From Clostridiaceae bacterium (GTDB taxonomy: Bacteria; Bacillota; Clostridia; DSM-8532): a stretch of DNA of 15,448 bases. The translations under genes were made by a program, and so were the position numbers. The notes beneath the pieces are model-generated. The model was not told the origin of the DNA and did no database searches. It was given only the letters and a program-made list of their open reading frames with translations. Below are positions 7,335 to 14,275 of the stretch, piece after piece (the stretch's first letter is position 1; every line of letters begins with the position of its first letter). The stretch covers positions 1 through 15,448 of the forward strand of contig JAAYGP010000296.1 of NCBI GenBank assembly GCA_012727625.1, read 5' to 3'.

Positions 7335-9092
7335 TTATTTGCAGCATTCCTCCGGATAGTTCTCACGGAGCACATAATGGGTATGCAACAGCTCGTGAGC
7401 TTTATGGCTTCCCGGTTTTTCAAAGTATTCCTCATACAATCTCATCATTTTTTCATTCTTGTGAGACTTACGGAATGTGAGCGATTCGTCTTCAGCATAA
7501 ATTGCCTTTGCTCTTTCAGCCTTTAAATCTATAAGGTTGGTCACGCTTGACGGCTGAATCGGCTGACCGCCTCCGGTTACACAGCCACCTGGGCATGCCA
7601 TGATTTCAATAAAGTGATAATCCGCCTCTCCGGCACGAACCTGATCCATAAGCTTTCTTGCATTCCCAAGACCATGTGCCACTGCAGCGCGAAGTGTTAA
7701 GCCAGGCACTTCAACTTCAGCCACCTTAACTCCTTCTACACCACGAACCGCTTTATATTCTATGTTTTCATTATCCTTTCCGGTAAGAATATCAACTACG
7801 GTTCTTAACGCAGCTTCCATAACACCGCCTGTTGCGCCGAAAATAACACCGGCACCGGATGCATCGCCCATCGGGTCGTCAAACTGCTCGTCGGGAAGGT
7901 TTACAAAATCAATTCCTGCTTCCTTTATCATGCGGGCTGCTTCCCTGGTTGTAATGGAAACATCAACATCAGGATATCCTGTTGAAGCAAGCTCAGGCCG
8001 TTCAACCTCAAATTTCTTTGCAGTACAGGGCATAACGGACACTACGAACATCTTTGCCGGATCAATTCCCATTTTCTCGGCATAATATGATTTAAGCACC
8101 GCGCCAAACATATTCTGAGGAGATTTACATGATGACAGGTGTTCCAGCAGATCAGGGTAATTATGCTCGCAGAACTTAATCCATCCGGGACTGCAGGAAG
8201 TAATAAGCGGCAGCTTACCGCCATTTTTAATCCTTTCAATAAGTTCAGTTCCCTCTTCCATTATTGTAAGGTCGGCAGCCGTATCTGTGTCGAATACCTT
8301 GTCAAATCCAAGCCTCTTCAAGGCTGCCACCATTTTGCCCGTACAACGGGTGCCTATTGGAAAGCCGAATTCTTCACCTATGGCAACACGGACAGCCGGC
8401 GCTGTCTGAACAACCACATGCAGTTCCGGGTTTGCCAAAGCCTCCCAGACCTTATCTGTATTATCCTTCTCACGCAATGCTCCGACAGGGCATGCAACAA
8501 TACACTGCCCGCAATTTACGCAAGGCGTGTCTTTCAGTGCCATGTTGAAAGGAGAGGAAACTATGGTGTTAAACCCTCTTTCATTGGTTTCAATAACTGA
8601 AACAGTCTGTACGTTTTTACATATGCTGACGCATCTTCTGCAAAGGATACATTTATTAGGATCCCTGACAATTGAGGGTGATAAATCATCAATTTCATAG
8701 TGGTTTGATGCACCTTCAAAATGCGTGTCATCCACGTTCAGGTCCTTAGCCAGTTTTTGCAGCTCGCAGTTTTCGCTTCTGACACAGGACAGACATTTCT
8801 TATCATGGTTTGACAATATCAACTCTAAGGTGACTCTCCTTGCCTCGCGCACTTCCGGAGAGTTGGTAATAACTTTCAAGCCTTCGGATACAGGGTAAAC
8901 ACAAGATGCCTGCAGGCTTCTGGCGCCTACATCCACAACACACATGCGGCATGCACCGATTTCATTAATATCTTTTAAATAGCAAAGAGTAGGTATTTTG
9001 ATCCCTGCCAGTCTGGCAGCTTCAAGTACAGTTGAGCCTATTGGAGCTTTCACTTCTTTGCCGTCTATTGTTAAAGTTACCATTTCACTCAT
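7335..9092 (-). CDS. hydA: [FeFe] hydrogenase catalytic subunit HydA
   Basis: This 585-residue protein is the H2-forming or H2-oxidising subunit of a multimeric NAD-linked [FeFe] hydrogenase in the cytoplasm. In order it shows a plant-type [2Fe-2S] domain (Cys37, 48, 51, 64), a His-ligated [4Fe-4S] site HDKKCLSCVRSENC (His96, Cys100, 103, 109), two [4Fe-4S] clusters (Cys148/151/154/158 and 191/194/197/201), and the H domain. H-domain motifs are L1 TSCSPGW (298-304), L2 MPCTAKKFE (353-361) and L3 EIMACPGGCVTGGGQP (496-511). L1 has Ser where the common TSCCP motif has the second Cys. The C-terminal [2Fe-2S] domain of the Thermotoga maritima HydA is absent; instead the protein ends in ECCK. I chose the ATG at 9092, eight bases after AAAGGAG; a GTG at 9101 is too close to that site. 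It is the last gene of the operon, 17 bases after hydB. Confidence 0.96.
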   Translation of the reverse strand: MSEMVTLTIDGKEVKAPIGSTVLEAARLAGIKIPTLCYLKDINEIGACRMCVVDVGARSLQASCVYPVSEGLKVITNSPEVREARRVTLELILSNHDKKCLSCVRSENCELQKLAKDLNVDDTHFEGASNHYEIDDLSPSIVRDPNKCILCRRCVSICKNVQTVSVIETNERGFNTIVSSPFNMALKDTPCVNCGQCIVACPVGALREKDNTDKVWEALANPELHVVVQTAPAVRVAIGEEFGFPIGTRCTGKMVAALKRLGFDKVFDTDTAADLTIMEEGTELIERIKNGGKLPLITSCSPGWIKFCEHNYPDLLEHLSSCKSPQNMFGAVLKSYYAEKMGIDPAKMFVVSVMPCTAKKFEVERPELASTGYPDVDVSITTREAARMIKEAGIDFVNLPDEQFDDPMGDASGAGVIFGATGGVMEAALRTVVDILTGKDNENIEYKAVRGVEGVKVAEVEVPGLTLRAAVAHGLGNARKLMDQVRAGEADYHFIEIMACPGGCVTGGGQPIQPSSVTNLIDLKAERAKAIYAEDESLTFRKSHKNEKMMRLYEEYFEKPGSHKAHELLHTHYVLRENYPEECCK

Positions 9093-9109
9093 TGCACTCA
9101 CTCCTTTCC

Positions 9110-10900
9110 TTAAACTTTGCTTATGGCACCGAATTTACAGGTTTCCATACAAGCACCGCATTTGATACATATGCTCTGATCAATGTGATATGGTTTTCTC
9201 AATTCACCGGATATGGCATTAACAGGGCATTTCCTTGCACACAAGCTGCAGCCCTTACACTTATCCTCATCTATTACATAACGCAACAGCGCTTTACAAA
9301 CACCGGCAGGACACCTTTTTTCGTAAATATGCGCCTCATATTCGTCACGGAAATATCTTAAGGTGCTTAAAATCGGGTTCGGAGCTGTCTGACCAAGCCC
9401 GCACAAAGCTGAAGCTTTTATATTTTTTGCAAGTAGCTCAAGTTTTTCAATGTCCCCGTCTTCACCTCTTCCCTCTGTAATTTTCTCGAGGATTTCATAC
9501 ATTCTCTTTGTGCCTATTCGGCAAGGAGGACATTTCCCGCAGGATTCATCAACAGTAAAATCCAAAAAGAACTTAGCGATGTCAACCATACAATTGTCTT
9601 CATCCATAACGATAAGTCCGCCTGAACCCATCATTGAACCCAATTCGGTAAGGTTGTCATAATCAATGGGAGTATCTATTTTGTCTGCCGGTATGCAGCC
9701 ACCGGATGGGCCGCCGGTTTGAGCGGCTTTAAATTTCTTTTCGTTGGGTATGCCACCGCCTATATCGTATATAACCTCGCGAAGGGTTGTGCCCATGGGT
9801 ATTTCAACAAGTCCGGTATTATTTATCTTACCGCCTATGGCAAATACCTTTGTGCCCTTGCTCTTTTCGGTACCAATGCCTGAGAACCATTCAGGACCAT
9901 TCAGGATAATTGCCGGGATATTCGCATAAGTTTCAACATTGTTTAAAATGGTTGGTTTCTGCCACAAACCCTTATTAGCCGGGAAAGGCGGACGAGGTCT
10001 CGGCTCTCCGCGTTTACCCTCAACAGAGGTCATCAGGGCGGTTTCTTCACCGCAAACAAATGCTCCTGCTCCTAAACGGATTTCTATATCAAAGGAAAAA
10101 TCTGTTCCGAAAATATTCCTTCCAAGAAGTCCGTATTCCTTAGCCTGCTTAAGAGCTATATTTAATCTGGTAACGGCTATCGGATATTCAGCACGCACAT
10201 ATATAAATCCTTTATCAGCACCAATGGCATATCCTGCAATAGCCATAGCCTCAATAACGGAATGAGGATCACCCTCCAGAATACTTCTGTCCATGAAAGC
10301 ACCGGGATCGCCTTCGTCTGCATTACAGCAAACATATTTTTGATCGGCCTGTGGTTTTGAAGCAAATTCCCATTTGAGACCTGTCGGGAAACCACCGCCG
10401 CCTCTGCCGCGAAGACCGGATTTTTTAATTATGTCTATTACCTGGGCCGGAGACATTTCGGTTAAAACCTTGCCCAAAGCAAGGTATCCTTCTCTTGCAA
10501 TGTATTCTTCTATATTTTCGGGGTTTATCACTCCGCAGTTTCTAAGTGCTATTCTGTGCTGACGCTTAAAGAAACCTACATCTTCAAGTGCCTTTGAAAC
10601 ATCCTCGGCTTCCTTTTCACCCAGCAGAAGCCTTTTTACTATTCTTCCCTTGACAAGATGTTCGCTTACAATTTCCTTAACATCATCAGGAGTTACTCTT
10701 GAATATGTCGCACCCTCCGGGTAAACAACCACAATGGGCCCTTTCTCGCAGAGTCCGAAGCAACCGGTTTTTACAACTTTAACTTCATTCTCAATATTGT
10801 TATCTTCAAGCAGTTTTTCAAACTGCTTAATTATTTCATTGCTTTGCGATGCTGTACATCCTGTACCGCCGCATACCAGCACATGTGATCTGTAAAACAT
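9110..10900 (-). CDS. hydB: NADH-binding hydrogenase subunit HydB (NuoF-like)
   Basis: The 596-residue flavoprotein exchanges electrons between NAD(H) and the iron-sulfur chain of the hydrogenase. An N-terminal thioredoxin-fold [2Fe-2S] domain has Cys10, 15, 47 and 51. The NuoF-like core has GRGGGGFPTGLKW (165-177) and ADEGDPGAF (194-202) for FMN, and GAGAFVCGEETAL (277-289) for the flavin/NADH site. The [4Fe-4S] site ESCGKCPPCRIG has Cys454, 457 and 460 plus Cys500. The C-terminus adds a bacterial ferredoxin domain with two CxxCxxCxxxC motifs (548-558, 578-588). That complement is the one described for electron-bifurcating HydABC. Cys530 and Cys535 lie in the linker and might bind a metal. 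GGAGGG precedes the ATG at 10900 by six or seven bases. Bifurcation itself is inferred. Confidence 0.95.
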   Translation of the reverse strand: MFYRSHVLVCGGTGCTASQSNEIIKQFEKLLEDNNIENEVKVVKTGCFGLCEKGPIVVVYPEGATYSRVTPDDVKEIVSEHLVKGRIVKRLLLGEKEAEDVSKALEDVGFFKRQHRIALRNCGVINPENIEEYIAREGYLALGKVLTEMSPAQVIDIIKKSGLRGRGGGGFPTGLKWEFASKPQADQKYVCCNADEGDPGAFMDRSILEGDPHSVIEAMAIAGYAIGADKGFIYVRAEYPIAVTRLNIALKQAKEYGLLGRNIFGTDFSFDIEIRLGAGAFVCGEETALMTSVEGKRGEPRPRPPFPANKGLWQKPTILNNVETYANIPAIILNGPEWFSGIGTEKSKGTKVFAIGGKINNTGLVEIPMGTTLREVIYDIGGGIPNEKKFKAAQTGGPSGGCIPADKIDTPIDYDNLTELGSMMGSGGLIVMDEDNCMVDIAKFFLDFTVDESCGKCPPCRIGTKRMYEILEKITEGRGEDGDIEKLELLAKNIKASALCGLGQTAPNPILSTLRYFRDEYEAHIYEKRCPAGVCKALLRYVIDEDKCKGCSLCARKCPVNAISGELRKPYHIDQSICIKCGACMETCKFGAISKV

Positions 10901-10955
10901 TTTTAACCCTCCAATCCGTTTCTCTCCTGGTGGCTTTAAAAGTATGCTTCAACTT

Positions 10956-11327
10956 TTATTCCCTTTCAGTTTCGCCAATTGTGTATTCAATAACAGGGCG
11001 GCCGTTAACAAGGTGCTCAACAACTATTTTTCTGGCTTTATCAGCATCGAGTTTAACATATGTTGTCTTTTCGCCTCTGGCATCTATTACTTCTGCCATG
11101 GGCTCAAGCCTGCAGGCACCAACACATCCTGTCATTAATACATTTACATTTTTTATATTTCTTTTGTTTAATTCCTCAACAAACGCATTCATCACAGGTC
11201 TTGCGCCGGCTGCTATTCCACAGGTAGCCATCCCGACAACGACCCTGATTTTATCAGCATTATCGCGAAGATTAATTTCCTTTAACGCTTTTTCTCTTAT
11301 AGCTTTAAGTTCAGCCAGAGATTTCAT
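10956..11327 (-). CDS. Thioredoxin-fold (2Fe-2S) ferredoxin-like protein of the hyd operon
   Basis: The 123-residue protein has the thioredoxin-like [2Fe-2S] ferredoxin fold also seen in HydC and in the N-terminus of HydB. Its Cys pattern is reduced: Cys36 in ATCGIAAGARPV and the pair Cys68/Cys72 in TGCVGACRLEP. The usual fourth ligand, five residues after the first Cys, is Gly. A similar gene sits in this place in clostridial hydrogenase operons, but I know no proven role; electron transfer, complex assembly or a redox-sensing partner of the adjacent HATPase are possible. The ATG at 11327 follows a strong GGAGGTG site, and that site lies inside the upstream gene, which it overlaps by 17 bases. 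An upstream TTG at 11342 is not needed. The gap to hydB is 55 bases, with no promoter seen. Confidence 0.85.
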   Translation of the reverse strand: MKSLAELKAIREKALKEINLRDNADKIRVVVGMATCGIAAGARPVMNAFVEELNKRNIKNVNVLMTGCVGACRLEPMAEVIDARGEKTTYVKLDADKARKIVVEHLVNGRPVIEYTIGETERE

Positions 11328-11871
11328 TGAGTACACCTCCAAAAATTTCTTTTAGCCCCTCTCTGATGCTTTCCCCTATCCAGTTGATTATATCCGAATT
11401 CTGGATTGGAACACCTTTCAGGTAATTTTTTATATCCACTGTTTTAAGCTCATACTCTTTTTCCCCGTTTTTAAATTTCAGCTCAAAATCCTGGGACGGG
11501 TTTGAAAGTATTAAAGCTTTCATTGTCTCATCTATGTTGCCAATAGGAATTCTGTCTATACTGCTTGTTATAAAATCCGCCTCCACGACCGTACCGGCAC
11601 CGAGCCCGGATTTTATGCGAAAACTTCCTCCTGTTATTTCCGCTGAGTTCTTCAGTAATGGTATTCCCATTCCCACTTTCCTTGTCGTTCTTGAAGTGGT
11701 GAAAGGGCTTGTAACCTTGTCCAGAAACTCCTTCTCCATACCCTTCCCATTATCCGATACTCTAAACCTCAGCACTCCCGGCTTGTATTCCAAAGATATG
11801 TTAACTGTCGCAGCGCCGGCTGATAAAGAGTTTTCCGCTATATCCAGCAGGTGCAGGGACAGTTCTCTCAT
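11311..11871 (-). CDS. Orphan histidine-kinase-type ATPase (HATPase) of the hyd operon
   Basis: The 186-residue soluble protein contains a GHKL/HATPase_c ATP-binding domain over about residues 1-100: N box LLDIAENSLSAGA with Asn14, G1 box DNGKGM (40-45), F box PFTTSRTTRK, and G2 box GMGIPLL (67-73). There is no sensor domain, membrane segment, phospho-accepting H box or receiver, so it is not a complete sensor kinase. It resembles the stand-alone ATPases of anti-sigma kinase type, with a C-terminal domain (about 105-186) that I do not recognise. Homologues occur at this position in clostridial hyd operons. The ATG overlaps the hydC stop as ATGA, and no separate ribosome site is visible, so translation is coupled. 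It might regulate or help mature the hydrogenase; this is inference. Confidence 0.85.
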   Translation of the reverse strand: MRELSLHLLDIAENSLSAGAATVNISLEYKPGVLRFRVSDNGKGMEKEFLDKVTSPFTTSRTTRKVGMGIPLLKNSAEITGGSFRIKSGLGAGTVVEADFITSSIDRIPIGNIDETMKALILSNPSQDFELKFKNGEKEYELKTVDIKNYLKGVPIQNSDIINWIGESIREGLKEIFGGVLNEISG

Positions 11872-12362
11872 TCTGCATCACGATATTTTTGTAATATACC
11901 GGGAATATCATCCGGAACCAGCCTGCCGTAGACTTCGCCGTTAATCATCATAACCGGAGCAAGACCGCAGGCACCTATGCAACGGCATGATTCCAGGGAA
12001 AACAAACCATCTTTGGTTGTGCCATCCTTATCAAGCCCAAGTTCCTGCTTCAGCCTATCGTATATCTGGCCTGCTCCCTTAACATAGCAAGCAGTTCCAA
12101 GGCATAGCTGAATATTGTATTTTCCTTTCGGGTAAATAGAAAATTGAGTGTAAAAAGTTACAATGCCGTATATTTCTGCAAGGGATACATCTAACCCCTC
12201 AGCGATGGTTTTTTGAACCTGTAAGGGGAGATAGCCATATATTTCCTGCGCTTCGTGTAGAACAGGAATCACGGCACCTTTTGTGTTTTTATACTTTTCG
12301 ATCACTTTTTGAAGCTCCTGTGCTTTTGGATCAACACAAGTGCTCCCACAGCTGCAACTCAT
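11868..12362 (-). CDS. hydC: Hydrogenase subunit HydC (NuoE-like)
   Basis: The 164-residue subunit is a NuoE/24-kDa-type [2Fe-2S] protein that joins HydB in the NADH-oxidising module. An N-terminal helical part (about 14-75) leads to the thioredoxin fold with ligands Cys87 and Cys92 (CLGTACYVKGA) and Cys128 and Cys132 (CIGACGLAPV). The N-terminus is an unusual cysteine-rich tail, MSCSCGSTC (Cys3, 5, 9), that precedes the normal start of homology. The ATG at 12362 has GGGGG about eight bases upstream. It is the first gene of the operon, downstream of the Rex-like sites, and overlaps the next gene by four bases. The NuoE identity is certain; membership of the HydABC complex follows from the operon. 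Confidence 0.94.
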   Translation of the reverse strand: MSCSCGSTCVDPKAQELQKVIEKYKNTKGAVIPVLHEAQEIYGYLPLQVQKTIAEGLDVSLAEIYGIVTFYTQFSIYPKGKYNIQLCLGTACYVKGAGQIYDRLKQELGLDKDGTTKDGLFSLESCRCIGACGLAPVMMINGEVYGRLVPDDIPGILQKYRDAE

Positions 12363-12398
12363 AGAATAACCCCCAGTCCCATTTTGTACCTTTTTTAG

Positions 12399-12418
12399 TT
12401 TGTTATAATATTAACAAA
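12399..12418. promoter_or_regulatory. Rex-type operator 1
   Basis: TTTGTTA-n6-TAACAAA is a near match to the clostridial Rex box TTGTTAA-n4-TTAACAA. Rex is a redox-sensing repressor that leaves DNA when NADH is high and commonly controls fermentation and hydrogenase genes. This copy lies just downstream of the predicted transcription start of hydC. No rex gene is in the window. Confidence 0.8.
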
Positions 12419-12422
12419 ACAC

Positions 12423-12442
12423 TTTGTTAATATTATAACAAA
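12423..12442. promoter_or_regulatory. Rex-type operator 2, overlapping the hyd -10 box
   Basis: This is a second TTTGTTA-n6-TAACAAA box, the exact reverse complement of the first, four bases away. The predicted -10 box of the hydrogenase promoter (12432-12437) lies within it, so bound Rex would block RNA polymerase. Confidence 0.8.
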
Positions 12443-12460
12443 AGTTTGCTAACAAATCAA
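12432..12460 (-). promoter_or_regulatory. Predicted sigma-A promoter of the hyd operon
   Basis: On the minus strand TTGATT (12455-12460), a 17-base spacer and a perfect TATAAT (12432-12437) form a strong sigma-A promoter. Transcription would begin near 12425, leaving a leader of about 60 bases before hydC. The -10 box is embedded in Rex-type operator 2. Confidence 0.75.
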
Positions 12461-12531
12461 TAAATATATTAAATATTTTTTAATGCTGTAACCCTTGATT
12501 TATCAGCGTTTGCGAGTGTTATAAATAAAAG

Positions 12532-12549
12532 TATATTGTATACAATATA
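12532..12549. promoter_or_regulatory. Perfect 18-bp palindrome upstream of the hyd promoter
   Basis: TATATTGTATACAATATA is a perfect palindrome with no spacer, about 75-100 bases upstream of the hyd -35 box. Its core TTGTATACAA resembles operators of GntR-family (FadR/FCD) regulators. A weak minus-strand promoter (TTGTAT, 16 bases, TATAAC) starts within it. The regulator is unknown, and an AT-rich chance palindrome is possible. Confidence 0.4.
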
Positions 12550-12651
12550 TTTACAACAAGAAATTTGTTTTTTGTTTGCTTTGGATGTTAAATATACATC
12601 CATTGTTTGCCTGATATTTTATTTTGTAGTATTTGTGGCATAAAAAAATAA

Positions 12652-12686
12652 GTCCGTATCCTGCCATAAAATTGCAGAATACGGAC
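12652..12686 (-). terminator. Second terminator downstream of the DUF4340 gene
   Basis: GTCCGTAT (12652-12659) pairs with ATACGGAC (12679-12686), continued after one mismatch by CTGC/GCAG around a nine-base loop. On the minus strand the hairpin is followed by TTATTTTTTTA. This is a typical rho-independent terminator and insulates the hyd promoter from upstream transcription. Confidence 0.8.
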
Positions 12687-12763
12687 ATTCTATTGGAGGT
12701 AATTTATTAAGCTGAAAGGGTTTAAAAAACCTGCTTTATCTTTATTGAGATTTTTTCAAAACA

Positions 12764-12789
12764 AGGCATCTTAAGTTTACCTGGTGCCT
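12764..12789 (-). terminator. Hairpin directly after the DUF4340 gene
   Basis: AGGCATC (12764-12770) pairs with GGTGCCT (12783-12789), including one wobble or mismatched pair, around a 12-base loop. It comes immediately after the stop codon, and the minus-strand side continues TGTTTTG. It is weaker than the hairpin at 12652-12686 and may work with it. Confidence 0.45.
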
Positions 12790-12790
12790 G

Positions 12791-14275
12791 TTATTTTTTT
12801 CTTTCTTTTATGGCCTCAGCAAGCTTTGGATAGGATACACGCAGACCATTGTTGTGTTCATCGGTCAATTGTTTTTGGCGCAGAGTCATACCTGTGTATT
12901 TTCCATTCCTGAATGCGTAAAAACTAACCCCATCCGGTGTCGGAACCAGAACAACAACAACTTTCTCGCCTGTATGCAATGTATACTCAATGGTCACTTC
13001 AGGGTTTTCAAGCTCCGGCTCTTCATCAAGAACAACTTTGTCAACCGTAAGCCCTATTGCTCCCTGATAATACTTTTTAAACAGGGATATATATTCTTCG
13101 TCTTCATCCCTGGACTCATGGAAAACCTCACCATTAAATTCATAGGTGCTGTTTTCGTCATCATCAGGATCTACGTTTATTCTGGAGATATCGGTTCTGC
13201 CGTCCATGGTTATACGCATTTCAGCAACGTCATTAATATTAACCAGGTAAACAAATGCAGATACTATTTCTTCTATAGGTTTATCCAGATACGGAAAACT
13301 GTTTTTTGGCAGCGTGAAAACAAGATTTACATCGTTAAGTATCGCATAATAATCTCCGCTGTTTTGTTCCCTGCTTCCTATGCTGAGCTTGTAGTCCCTG
13401 CCGTCAAGCTTGTATTCCAGAATATAAGCAGGCTCAGCCAGTCCATATTTACTCAAATCCTCGACATCTTCCTCAACATATTTTAAAACGCTTAATTTTG
13501 CATGTGAGTCACAAATCGTTACAATGTTGGTATAACGTGCTTCCGTGTCAATCGGGTAGGTAAGCCACCAAACGGTTTCTTCCTTTGCATAGGCATCAAA
13601 AACCAAACTGCCTTTTCTGGAAAATTTCAAGGTGGCAAAATCTTTCGTTGTATAGTCATCCTTTTCATACAGATCGGTCACCAGGAGCTCAAGCTTGGAA
13701 CGCAGAAATCTTTCCGCCTCATAATCTCCTATGGTGTATACGGTTGTATCATTGGCAGTCTTTGCATAGTATGCTCCGCCGGTCGGAGTTTTACTGCCTA
13801 CATGAAGAATATGCTTTGTGCCGTCTTTCATTGTAAATGTAAGTTTCACAGGTTTATCAAGCCCGTATTGAGCCAGATTCGACGGGTTTTCCTCAATAAG
13901 CTTCTCAGCTTTCAGTGTGTTGGCGTTCCATGCTATTGTGTCAATGGAGCTTGAATTAACATTCATGCCCTCCGGCTGAACAGCCTGCCAGACGTTTCTG
14001 TCCACCATTTCAGTCACTGTGTTGCCTTCTTCGTCAGTTTTCTCCTGTTCAACCTGTATAGTAACATAACGGAACTGCATAACTCCGTCTTCTCTTTCAA
14101 TAAGAATCTCCGTTAAATCGTCCTTTTTGAAGTCAAATATCTGTATTCTCTCTGTTTTACTGGTTGTATCCGTATCGCCGTCTTCCTTCTCAGGCAAATA
14201 CGTAATCAGCAAGTATACTCCAACAAGAATAACCAATATGACAGCGGGAATAAGCAGTTTTTTGAAATCTCTCAT
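12791..14275 (-). CDS. Membrane-anchored DUF4340 protein
   Basis: The 494-residue protein has one N-terminal membrane helix (about 7-27) after a short basic start and a large domain that should face outward. I assign it to DUF4340 from the repeated pattern YGLxxP followed by a beta-strand pair, a GS turn and an aromatic pair. Clear copies lie at about 134-182 (LAQYGLDKP...) and 274-322 (LSKYGLAEP...), 140 residues apart, and a faded third at about 422-465 (ENPEVTIEYTLHTGEKVVVV). No catalytic motif is visible. Proteins of this type are usually encoded beside GldG-like and ABC-2 transporter genes, as here, which suggests an exporter accessory role; function is unproven. The ATG at 14275 follows GGAGGAG by about six bases and overlaps the upstream stop by four bases (ATGA). 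Confidence 0.82.
   Translation of the reverse strand: MRDFKKLLIPAVILVILVGVYLLITYLPEKEDGDTDTTSKTERIQIFDFKKDDLTEILIEREDGVMQFRYVTIQVEQEKTDEEGNTVTEMVDRNVWQAVQPEGMNVNSSSIDTIAWNANTLKAEKLIEENPSNLAQYGLDKPVKLTFTMKDGTKHILHVGSKTPTGGAYYAKTANDTTVYTIGDYEAERFLRSKLELLVTDLYEKDDYTTKDFATLKFSRKGSLVFDAYAKEETVWWLTYPIDTEARYTNIVTICDSHAKLSVLKYVEEDVEDLSKYGLAEPAYILEYKLDGRDYKLSIGSREQNSGDYYAILNDVNLVFTLPKNSFPYLDKPIEEIVSAFVYLVNINDVAEMRITMDGRTDISRINVDPDDDENSTYEFNGEVFHESRDEDEEYISLFKKYYQGAIGLTVDKVVLDEEPELENPEVTIEYTLHTGEKVVVVLVPTPDGVSFYAFRNGKYTGMTLRQKQLTDEHNNGLRVSYPKLAEAIKERKK

Larger units (their letters stand above)
12363..12790. other. Regulatory intergenic region upstream of hydC
   Basis: These 428 bases hold no gene I can support. 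From the hydC side they contain two Rex-like boxes with the operon promoter (12399-12460), a perfect palindrome (12532-12549), a hairpin TGGATGT/ACATCCA (12582-12602) flanked by the direct repeat TTGTTTGC (12572-12579, 12603-12610), and two terminators for the incoming minus-strand genes (12652-12686, 12764-12789). A GGAGGT on the plus strand near 12694 has no usable start codon after it. Confidence 0.7.

Noticed and set aside
12399..12442. The 44-bp inverted repeat as a terminator hairpin
   Set aside because: There is no T tail on either strand, it is AT-only, and the predicted transcript starts within it; two operators explain it better.
12572..12610. Direct repeat TTGTTTGC flanking a hairpin, as a tiny mobile element
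   Set aside because: The enclosed piece is only 23 bases with no transposase or known element; the repeat is short and AT-rich enough for chance.
12694..12765. Plus-strand GGAGGT followed by a short basic frame starting at ATT
   Set aside because: No ATG, GTG or TTG is suitably placed, and the region is the 3' side of minus-strand genes with terminators.
12854..13486. 210-codon plus-strand frame inside the DUF4340 gene
   Set aside because: It is antisense to the coding gene and its sequence looks like complement translation.
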